From NCBI RefSeq assembly GCF_006539505.1, contig NZ_BJND01000007.1, positions 248,001 through 312,000 of the forward strand: a DNA stretch of 64,000 bases. Direction: 5' to 3'. This stretch comes from Streptomyces spinoverrucosus (GTDB lineage Bacteria > Actinomycetota > Actinomycetes > Streptomycetales > Streptomycetaceae). Positions 16,051-22,828 of the stretch are shown piece after piece. Position numbers and translations under genes: made by a program. Under the pieces are notes generated by a model. It worked only from the letters and a program-made list of their open reading frames with translations. It was not told where the DNA came from and ran no database searches. Position 1 is the first letter of the stretch, and the number at the start of each line of letters is the position of its first letter.

Positions 16051-17223
16051 TCAGCCGCGCCAGGCCGCGGCCACCGTCATGGCCTGGGCGGGGTTGAGCC
16101 GCGGGTCGCAGAAGCTCGTGTACTTGCCCGCGTCCCGCTCGTCGGGCGCCTCGCGCGACAGGCACTCGGCGACGTCGTCGGGCGTGGTCTCCAGGTGCAG
16201 TCCGGCCGCGGTGCCACCGGCTTCCGCGACCGCCTCGTAGAAGGCCTCCACCTCGTGGACGACCGTCTCGACGAAACGGGTCTTCAGACCGTCCGGGCCG
16301 CTGACGGTGTTGCCGTGCATCGGGTCGCACAGCCACAGGACGGGGTGCCCGGCCTGCCGGACGGCGCGCACCAGGCGGGGCAGCCGGGTGCTCACGGCGG
16401 CGGCGCCCATGCGGGCGATGAGGGTGAGCCGGCCGGGATCCCGGTGCGGGTCGAGCCGGTCGCACAGGGCGAGCAGTTCCTCCGGGGTGATGCCGGGGCC
16501 GACCTTGCAGGCGACCGGGTTGACGACGGCGGCGTGCAGGGCGACGTGCGCGCCGTCCGCCTGGCGGGTGCGCTCGCCGATCCAGGGCCAGTGGGTGGAC
16601 GCCAGGTAGGGGGATCCGTTGCCGTCCTCGCGCAGTTGGGGCAGTTCGTAGTCGAGGACGAGCGCCTCGTGGCTGGTCCACACCGTGGCGTCCACGTCCT
16701 GGCCCGGCGTGGCCTGGTGCCAGCCGAGATGGCGCAGCACGCTGCTCGCCGCGTCGTAGCCGGTGAGCAGCCGGCGCGGGTCGGGGCGGCGCAGCAGCAG
16801 GTCGGGCTCGGGGCTGTTGACGAGGTGACCGCGGTAGACGGCGAGGGTGCGTCCGGCGACGGTCTCGGTCGGCCGTGAGCGGGGCTTGGCGAACTGGCCG
16901 GCGATCCGGCCGACGCGCAGCACGGGTTTGTGGGACAGCGACTTGAGGGTTCCGGCGAGCAGGTCGAGCAGGGCCGCCTTGCGCGCGACATAGCCGCGGG
17001 TGCACTCCTCGGGGTCCTCCGCGCAGTCTCCGGCCTGGATGACCTGGACGGCTCCGGAGGCGGCCCGTGCCAGCAGGGAACGCAGCCGGTGGACATCCCG
17101 CGCCCGCACCAGCGCGGGCCGGGCCGCCAGATCGTCCCGTACCTGGTGCAGAGCCCGGTCGTCCTCCCATTCCGGCTGCTGGGCGGCGGGCAGCCGGCTC
17201 AGGAGCGCGAGATAGTGCTCCAC
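16051..17223 (-). CDS. phzC: Class II DAHP synthase (PhzC/plant type)
   Basis: This 390-residue class II 3-deoxy-D-arabino-heptulosonate-7-phosphate synthase has QAGDCAEDPEECTRGYV (about 63-79), KVGPGITPEEL (about 242-252), LIARMGA (about 270-276) and LWLCDPMHGNT (about 296-306), the metal and substrate loops of the family. The GTG start at 17223 is preceded by AAGGAGGT, a perfect Shine-Dalgarno sequence. A dedicated copy opening the operon would raise shikimate flux for 3-hydroxyanthranilate. It appears shorter at the N-terminus than primary-metabolism class II enzymes, consistent with altered feedback control (inference). Confidence 0.93.
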   Translation of the reverse strand: MEHYLALLSRLPAAQQPEWEDDRALHQVRDDLAARPALVRARDVHRLRSLLARAASGAVQVIQAGDCAEDPEECTRGYVARKAALLDLLAGTLKSLSHKPVLRVGRIAGQFAKPRSRPTETVAGRTLAVYRGHLVNSPEPDLLLRRPDPRRLLTGYDAASSVLRHLGWHQATPGQDVDATVWTSHEALVLDYELPQLREDGNGSPYLASTHWPWIGERTRQADGAHVALHAAVVNPVACKVGPGITPEELLALCDRLDPHRDPGRLTLIARMGAAAVSTRLPRLVRAVRQAGHPVLWLCDPMHGNTVSGPDGLKTRFVETVVHEVEAFYEAVAEAGGTAAGLHLETTPDDVAECLSREAPDERDAGKYTSFCDPRLNPAQAMTVAAAWRG

Positions 17224-17256
17224 TGAAACCTCCTTCTGGACGGGTGCCGTGAATTC

Positions 17257-17309
17257 TCCGGGGCCCGAAATAGCCCCGGAAAGGAATGACTCGGTACTCC
17301 GTCAAGTCC
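17257..17309 (-). promoter_or_regulatory. DAHP synthase leader: hairpin and GGACTTGACGG motif
   Basis: A hairpin with 8-base arms (17257-17264 and 17273-17280) lies in the leader. Further upstream, 17299-17309 read on the minus strand gives GGACTTGACGG, close to the GGACCTGACGA seen before asnB. The hairpin may terminate transcription from the exporter upstream or act as an attenuator. Confidence 0.4.
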
Positions 17310-17432
17310 CCCGCACGGAAGGAGAGGAGAGGTATCACCGCACTTCACGGGCGGTCGAATGTCCTGCGGAAATCCACTTTCGACTCGGGTGCGATCTCAC
17401 TGGTTTCCCTATAGGTCGCCTCCAGAATGACA

Positions 17433-18674
17433 TCAAGAATTCCCCAGAATCTGTTTCCGGGGCGCGGCTGCGAGGCACAGCAGGGCGAGGCCCGCGGACA
17501 CGGTCATCCCGAGGAACAGCGGCAGCGCGGTGCGGTCGCCGCCGAGTCCCATCAAGGGGGCAGCCAGTGCGCCGAGCGCGCTCTGTGCGGTGCCGAGCAC
17601 GGCGGAACCCGCGCCGGCCGCGTGCGGCACCGCGCCGATGGCGAGCGTCGTGCCGTTGGCGAAGACGAGCCCGAGCCCGACGAAGGCGAGCGCGAGCAGC
17701 GTGAAGGCGGCGATCCGGCCGAGCCGGTCCGCGGCCGTGACGGCGAGCGCGACCGTCGCGGCCGTGGCCAGCATGACCAGACCGGTGAGGAGCAGCGACC
17801 AGGGGGTGAAGCGGCCGACGAGGCGGGCGCTCAGGGCGCTGGACAGGGTGGCGGTGAGGGCGCCCGCGGCGAACGCCGCCGACGCCTGTCCGACGCTCAG
17901 GCCGAGCACGTTCTGCAGCAGGAACGGCGATCCGGAGATGTAGCAGAACAGGGCGGCGCTGCCGAAGGCGAAGGCGCCGGTGAACCCCAGATACGCACGG
18001 TCGGCGAGGACGGAGCGCACCGACCTGGCCACCGCTCCCGCCCCGACGGGGGTGCGGCGCGCGGCGGGCAGGCTCTCCGGAACGATGACGTAGGCGGCGG
18101 CGAAGGTCACCAGGGAGGCCGCCGCGAGGACCCAGAACACCGCCCGCCATCCGGCCGCGGTGACCACGGCGCCGCCCGCGATCGGCGCGACGATCGGGGC
18201 GACGCCGCCCAGCGCCATGAGGATGCCGAACAGCCGTGCCGCCTGCTCGCCCCGCGCGATGTCGGCGACCACCGCGCGCCCGACGACGAGCCCGGCCGCC
18301 CCGCCGACGCCGGTAAGCCAGCGCAGCAGGATCATCCACTCCAGCGAGGGCGCCACGGCGCACAGGGCGGTGGCAACGGCGCAGATCCCGGTGCCGATCA
18401 GGATCGGCCGCCGTCTGCCGTACCGGTCGGACAGCGGTCCGAACACGAGCTGCCCGAGGGCCAGTCCGACCATGAAGGCGGTCAGGGTGAGCTGGACTCC
18501 CGACGCGTTGGTGCGCAGCTCGTCCGCCATCGTCGGGAACGCGGGCAGATACATGTCGGTGGCGAGCGGCATCACGAACGACAGCAGTGCCAGGACCGCG
18601 GTGAGCGCGACAGAGGTCCGCGCCCGCCGGTCGGTGTGCGGCGGGCGCGGAGGTGACGACGGTGTCAGGGGCAT
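17433..18674 (-). CDS. MFS exporter, Bcr/CflA (12-TMS) family
   Basis: This 413-residue membrane protein has about 12 hydrophobic spans. The TM1 signature PLATDMYLPAFPTMADEL (about 37-54) and the motif A loop GPLSDRYGRRRPILIG (about 78-93) identify the Bcr/CflA drug-proton antiporters. It is a second exporter in the cluster, probably for product or intermediate efflux. Its leader contains three complementary 7-8 base elements, and the Shine-Dalgarno GGAG lies in the last of them (see 18678-18720). Confidence 0.9.
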   Translation of the reverse strand: MPLTPSSPPRPPHTDRRARTSVALTAVLALLSFVMPLATDMYLPAFPTMADELRTNASGVQLTLTAFMVGLALGQLVFGPLSDRYGRRRPILIGTGICAVATALCAVAPSLEWMILLRWLTGVGGAAGLVVGRAVVADIARGEQAARLFGILMALGGVAPIVAPIAGGAVVTAAGWRAVFWVLAAASLVTFAAAYVIVPESLPAARRTPVGAGAVARSVRSVLADRAYLGFTGAFAFGSAALFCYISGSPFLLQNVLGLSVGQASAAFAAGALTATLSSALSARLVGRFTPWSLLLTGLVMLATAATVALAVTAADRLGRIAAFTLLALAFVGLGLVFANGTTLAIGAVPHAAGAGSAVLGTAQSALGALAAPLMGLGGDRTALPLFLGMTVSAGLALLCLAAAPRKQILGNS

Positions 18675-18677
18675 ACG

Positions 18678-18720
18678 GGGCTCCGATGACGAGGAGCCCG
18701 CGCCCGAGGCACCGGGCTCC
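18678..18720 (-). promoter_or_regulatory. Possible translational attenuator in the exporter leader
   Basis: On the minus strand, in order, lie GGAGCCCG (from 18720), CGGGCTCC (from 18700) and GGAGCCC (18684-18678), followed 3 bases later by the start ATG. Element 2 can pair with element 1 or with element 3. Pairing 2-3 (8-base loop) would bury the exporter's Shine-Dalgarno GGAG; pairing 1-2 would free it. No leader peptide was recognised. Confidence 0.5.
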
Positions 18721-18797
18721 GGACGGGTGCGGGTGAGACGCGAGACAGGAGCGGAGGGGAGGCGGAGAGGCGGACAGGGATGAGGGGTCCCGTGGGT

Positions 18798-19490
18798 TCA
18801 GGGGCCCGTCCCGGCCCCCTCCCCCGCCTCGGCCGCGTCGAGGAACGCCTCGGCCCAGCCGGGGTCGAACGACTCCAGGCACGGCAGACCGCCGTCGTTC
18901 GGGTCACCGGTCCAGGCAAGCCGGACGCCTGGGTTGTGCTCGGCCCAGCCGTGCGGCCCGAACAGGTGCGGGCTGCCTTGTACGCCGGTGTCGCGGGCGG
19001 CGTACCACTGCGCGAACACCTCGGCGCGGCCGGCCCCGCGGGCCAGCGCCCCGGCCAGTGCGTCCGCGTCGACCTCGGGGCAGCCCGCGGCGACGTCGAG
19101 GATGACCGGGACGATGCTGATGCAGCGGCTCTCGGCGTAGAAGGCGTGCCGCAGGGCCGCGTCCAGCGCGTCCGAGCCGCGCAGGCCGCCGATCGCCGGG
19201 TCCTTCGCCGCCTGTACGGCCTCCAGCGCGGGCAGTGTCGTGGCCGGATAGGCGGCGTCACGGCCCGCCCAGACGCGCCAGCCCAGTTCGGGCCGGGCGG
19301 CGCCGATGACGACGATCTCCGGTTCGACGATGTGCCGCGGTGTGGGCTCGGCGTTGAACAGTTCCAGGGGGAAGGCACGGTGGTCGATCAGCAGCTCGTG
19401 GCCGCGGGACCGGGCGGCGGCCCGCACGGTGTGCAGGGCGAGCCCGGCCCAGGGGCAGCCGATGTCGGACCAGACGGTGAGCACGGTCAC
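18798..19490 (-). CDS. DsbA/FrnE-like thioredoxin-fold protein lacking CxxC
   Basis: This 230-residue protein of the DsbA/2-hydroxychromene-2-carboxylate isomerase superfamily opens TVLTVWSDIGCPWAG. The helix-capping site reads S-D-I-G-C-P-W, so only one cysteine (residue 11) is present where a disulfide oxidoreductase has CxxC. A conserved GVQGSPHLF block (about 170-178) contains the cis-Pro. FrnE-like proteins recur in polyketide and aromatic clusters without a settled reaction. The GTG start lies 4 bases after the asnB stop. Confidence 0.8.
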   Translation of the reverse strand: MTVLTVWSDIGCPWAGLALHTVRAAARSRGHELLIDHRAFPLELFNAEPTPRHIVEPEIVVIGAARPELGWRVWAGRDAAYPATTLPALEAVQAAKDPAIGGLRGSDALDAALRHAFYAESRCISIVPVILDVAAGCPEVDADALAGALARGAGRAEVFAQWYAARDTGVQGSPHLFGPHGWAEHNPGVRLAWTGDPNDGGLPCLESFDPGWAEAFLDAAEAGEGAGTGP

Positions 19491-19494
19491 GAGG

Positions 19495-21348
19495 TCACAG
19501 CTCCACCTTCACGCCGTACCGCCTGACCCAGGCGTCGAACTCCAAGAGCCGCTCCAGGACCGCACGGGCGCTCCACGGCCCGCCCATCGCGTACGCGCCG
19601 ACGGGCCGGTCGAGCAGCTTGCGGACGGCGTCGGCGGAGACGAGCTGCAGCACCGGGGAGCCTTCGGTGAGCAGGCCCTCCACCATGGTGCGCAGGGCCA
19701 GTTCGTAGGTCACGTCCTGGGTCGAGGGGTACGGGTTCTTCTTGCGGTCCAGGACGGAGTCGGGGAGGATCCCGCGCATCGCGGCGCGCAGCAGGCTCTT
19801 CTCGCGGCCGTCGTGGTTCTTCATGGCCCAGGGGACGTTGAAGACGTAGTCGACGAGCCGGTGGTCGGTGAACGGGACGCGCACCTCCAGGCTGACGGCC
19901 ATGCTCATCCGGTCCTTGCGGTCGAGCAGGAAGTTCTCCCAGCGGGTGATGTTGAGGTAGCTGATCTCGCGCATCCGGGCTTCGTGGCCCTGCTCGCCGG
20001 CGAGTCGTGGGACTTCGGCGAGGGCCTCGGCGTAGCGCTGCTTGATGTACTCGCCCAGCCCGAGCCGGTCCCAGATGCCGACGTCGCGCAGGGCGCCGAT
20101 GCCGCCCGCCTTCTCGAAGGGGTGGTGCCACGGGAAGGTGTCCGCCTCGACGGCCTCCTTGTCGTGGAACCAGGTGTATCCGCCGAAGAGTTCGTCCGCC
20201 GCCTCCCCGGACAGCGCGACGGTCATCCGCTCCCTGAGCGCGCGGCACAGCAGGTACAGCGAGTACTCCATGTCACCGGTGGACACCGGCAGGTCCTGCG
20301 CGTGCAGCACCTTGGCCCGTACGTCCGGGTCGAGTACGTCGTCACTGTCGAGTTCGACGACGACGTGCTCGGCGCCGACGTGCCGGGCCACCTCGATCGC
20401 GAAGGGGGTGTCGGGGTCCTCCCACTGGACGTTGGCCTCGAAGCGCTCGTCGTGCCCGGTGAAGTCGACGGAGAAGGCGCGCAGTGGCCGGCGTTCACCC
20501 TGGGCGGCGAGGGCGCGGGCGGCGAGCGCGGTGACGGCGCTGGAGTCGAGGCCGCCGGAGAGCAGCGTGCCGACGGTGACGTCGGCGACGAGCTGCCGTT
20601 CGACGATGTCCTCCAGGAGCTCCCGCACATGGTTGACCGTGGTGGGCAGGTCGTCGGTGTGCTCGCGCGCGGTCAGCCGCCAGTACTCGCGTTCGCTCAG
20701 CCCGTCCTTGTCGAAGCGCACGACGGTCGCCGGGCGTACTTCGCGCAGGCCGCGGTAGATGGCGTGCCCGGGCGTCTTGACGATGCCGAACATCTCCCGC
20801 AGCCCGTCGGCGTCGACGACGGCCTCGGCCTCCGGGTGGCTGAGAACGGCCTTGGGCTCGGAGCCGAAGAGGATGCCGTCGTCGGTGAGGAAGTAGTAGA
20901 GCGGCTTGACGCCCATCCGGTCACGGACCAGCAGGAGTTGCTCGGTGCGCGGGTCCCACAGGGCGAAGGCGTACATGCCGTTGAGTCGTTCTGCGAAGTC
21001 CTCGCCCCATTCCAGGTAGGCGTGGAGCAGGACCTCGGTGTCGCTTGCGGTGCGGAACCGGTGCCCGAGGCGTTCCAGCTCGGCTCGTAGCTCACGGAAG
21101 TTGTAGATCTCCCCGGTGTAGGTGACGACCGGCGCGTCCGGCACACCGGGGGTGGCGCTCATCGGCTGTTTGCCGCCCTCCAGGTCGATGATGCTGAGCC
21201 GCTGGTGCCCGAGGAGCGCGTGTGCGGAGGCCCACATCCCGTGCGCGTCCGGGCCCCGGCACTCCATGGTGCGCGTCATGGCGGACGCGATGTCGGTGTG
21301 CCGGGTGAGATCGCGTCGCAGACTCACCCATCCCGCGAGACCGCACAT
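19495..21348 (-). CDS. asnB: Asparagine synthetase B-type glutamine-dependent amidotransferase
   Basis: This 617-residue protein starts MCGLAGW, so Cys2 is the class II glutaminase nucleophile after Met removal. The C-terminal synthetase domain has the PP-loop LLSGGLDSSAV (about 250-260) and EAADELFGGY (about 352-361). The start ATG at 21348 is preceded by AAAGGA. Cluster-borne AsnB homologues often amidate a biosynthetic carboxylate instead of aspartate. The free carboxyl of a 3-hydroxyanthranilate-derived intermediate is a candidate here (inference). It opens the minus-strand operon that includes the DsbA-like protein and the Bcr/CflA exporter. Confidence 0.93.
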   Translation of the reverse strand: MCGLAGWVSLRRDLTRHTDIASAMTRTMECRGPDAHGMWASAHALLGHQRLSIIDLEGGKQPMSATPGVPDAPVVTYTGEIYNFRELRAELERLGHRFRTASDTEVLLHAYLEWGEDFAERLNGMYAFALWDPRTEQLLLVRDRMGVKPLYYFLTDDGILFGSEPKAVLSHPEAEAVVDADGLREMFGIVKTPGHAIYRGLREVRPATVVRFDKDGLSEREYWRLTAREHTDDLPTTVNHVRELLEDIVERQLVADVTVGTLLSGGLDSSAVTALAARALAAQGERRPLRAFSVDFTGHDERFEANVQWEDPDTPFAIEVARHVGAEHVVVELDSDDVLDPDVRAKVLHAQDLPVSTGDMEYSLYLLCRALRERMTVALSGEAADELFGGYTWFHDKEAVEADTFPWHHPFEKAGGIGALRDVGIWDRLGLGEYIKQRYAEALAEVPRLAGEQGHEARMREISYLNITRWENFLLDRKDRMSMAVSLEVRVPFTDHRLVDYVFNVPWAMKNHDGREKSLLRAAMRGILPDSVLDRKKNPYPSTQDVTYELALRTMVEGLLTEGSPVLQLVSADAVRKLLDRPVGAYAMGGPWSARAVLERLLEFDAWVRRYGVKVEL

Positions 21349-21427
21349 CGTCAATCGGTTCCTTTCACTAGGGTCCGTGGGCAGCATGTGCGCGGCGCCG
21401 ACCCCGGACCACACGGCGATGGTTACC

Positions 21428-21481
21428 TCGTCAGGTCCCGGCGTCCGCACCGGGCCGGTGGGCCGCGGACCTGACGAAGTG
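21428..21481. promoter_or_regulatory. Inverted CCTGACGA-type sites between asnB and the transaldolase gene
   Basis: TCGTCAGGTCC (21428-21438) and GGACCTGACGA (21467-21477) form an 11-base inverted repeat with 28 bases between. The second continues to the 14-mer also found at 3687-3700. Each arm is placed to act on one of the divergent genes. The rest of the 262-base region shows no gene. Confidence 0.5.
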
Positions 21482-21610
21482 GCGGTCTTCACCTGCACCT
21501 GGTCCACCGCGTCCACCTACGGTGGCCCTTCACGGTCCGCGGGATCAGCGGCGTACCGACTTCGTGGTGGATTGACGGTGTTCACGGGGGAAGGGGAGGA
21601 AGACCATTCG

Positions 21611-22828
21611 ATGAACGCCGGCGACACGACCGGCCGACACCTCAAACGGTTGCGCGCCGAGGGCGTGGCCGTCTGGCTGCGCGGGTTCCACCACTCCGAC
21701 ACCGTCGGCCAGTTGGCGCGCCTGGTGGCGGCGTGGGATCTGTCCGGGCTGACCTGGACCGTCGACGACGTGCCGGCGGCCGACGGCTGCGCGCGGCCGG
21801 CGGCGCTACGTGGCCCCGTGGCCGACCCGGTCCGGGCGCACCGGCGGCTGTCGACGGTGGCCGCGCGGGCGGCGTGCGACGTGCTGCTCCCGCTGTACGA
21901 GGCGAGCGGCGGCCGCAGGGGCCTGGTGTCGGTCGATCTCCCGCCGGACGCGCCGGACATGTCGCTGGGCGAACAGGTACGGGCGACGTGGTGGGCCGTC
22001 GACCGTCCCAATCTGCTCCTGAAGGTGCCGGGCACCGCCGGCAACCTGGACCTGGTGGGCTCCCTGGTCGCCGACGGCATCGGTGTCGACATCTCCCCGG
22101 TGTTCAGCGCGGCGCGCTACGAGCAGGTCTTCGCGGCGCTCTGCACCGGCCTGGAGCAGGCGCGTCGGGCGGGCCGTCCGCTGCGCCGCATCTGTACCGC
22201 CGTCTCGCTCCCCATCGCCCCGATCGACCAGTTGGTGGACCGTCGGCTGGGCGAGCGGGGTCTGGACGCGTCCCGCTATCCGACGGGCGAGGCGGCCCGG
22301 GCCCATGCCCGCCTCGTCTACCACCGCCACGAACAGGCCATGAGCGGCCCCCGCTGGCAGGCGCTCGCCGCGCACGGCGCCCATCTGCCCCACCTGGTCT
22401 GGACGTCCCTCGAACCGCCGGACCGGCCCTCGTACACGGACCACCTCATCGCCTGGGGCGTGGTCCACGCCGTCACCCGCGCCGCCTTGCCGTCCCTCAC
22501 CCATGGCTCGGTCCTCATCGGCGACGCTCTGTCGGGGCGGCACATCACGGCCCGCCAGGACCTCGAGGCGCTGTACGCGTTCGGCCTGTCGTACGAGGTG
22601 CTGGCGGCGGAGCTCGAAGACGCCTGGCTGGCCTGGCGCGCAGGGCTCTGGTACGCCCGCTGGCGCGGTTCGGAGCAGGCCGCCGACGCGACCGAGGTCG
22701 CCGGAACTGCGAAGGACCACTCCGCTCACAATTCGTCCGTGGCGTCGATGCCGGTGAGGGCGCCGACCGGGTCGGGGTCGGGGGTGCCTCGGGGCCACCA
22801 GTCGTCCTGGCCCGGTTCGGACTCGTAG
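21611..22828 (+). CDS. tal: Transaldolase
   Basis: This 405-residue transaldolase family protein has a barrel core containing SVDLPPDAPD (about 99-108), the NLLLKVPGTAGN Schiff-base lysine segment (about 135-146) and the later GRHITARQDLEALYAFGL region. Transaldolase exchanges three carbons between sedoheptulose-7-phosphate and glyceraldehyde-3-phosphate and yields erythrose-4-phosphate, a substrate of DAHP synthase. The divergent position opposite asnB suggests precursor supply for the cluster. GGGGAGGAAG precedes the ATG. The last 34 codons overlap the convergent SWIM gene, so the true end may have drifted. Confidence 0.85.
   Translation: MNAGDTTGRHLKRLRAEGVAVWLRGFHHSDTVGQLARLVAAWDLSGLTWTVDDVPAADGCARPAALRGPVADPVRAHRRLSTVAARAACDVLLPLYEASGGRRGLVSVDLPPDAPDMSLGEQVRATWWAVDRPNLLLKVPGTAGNLDLVGSLVADGIGVDISPVFSAARYEQVFAALCTGLEQARRAGRPLRRICTAVSLPIAPIDQLVDRRLGERGLDASRYPTGEAARAHARLVYHRHEQAMSGPRWQALAAHGAHLPHLVWTSLEPPDRPSYTDHLIAWGVVHAVTRAALPSLTHGSVLIGDALSGRHITARQDLEALYAFGLSYEVLAAELEDAWLAWRAGLWYARWRGSEQAADATEVAGTAKDHSAHNSSVASMPVRAPTGSGSGVPRGHQSSWPGSDS

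Noticed and set aside
15965..17338. Upstream-extended frame over the DAHP synthase
   Set aside because: Different frame with no motifs; the synthase has a perfect Shine-Dalgarno before GTG 17223.
17433..18882. Long reading frames on several strands over the exporter and its leader
   Set aside because: High GC gives long shadow frames; only the frame with transmembrane spans and family motifs is credible.
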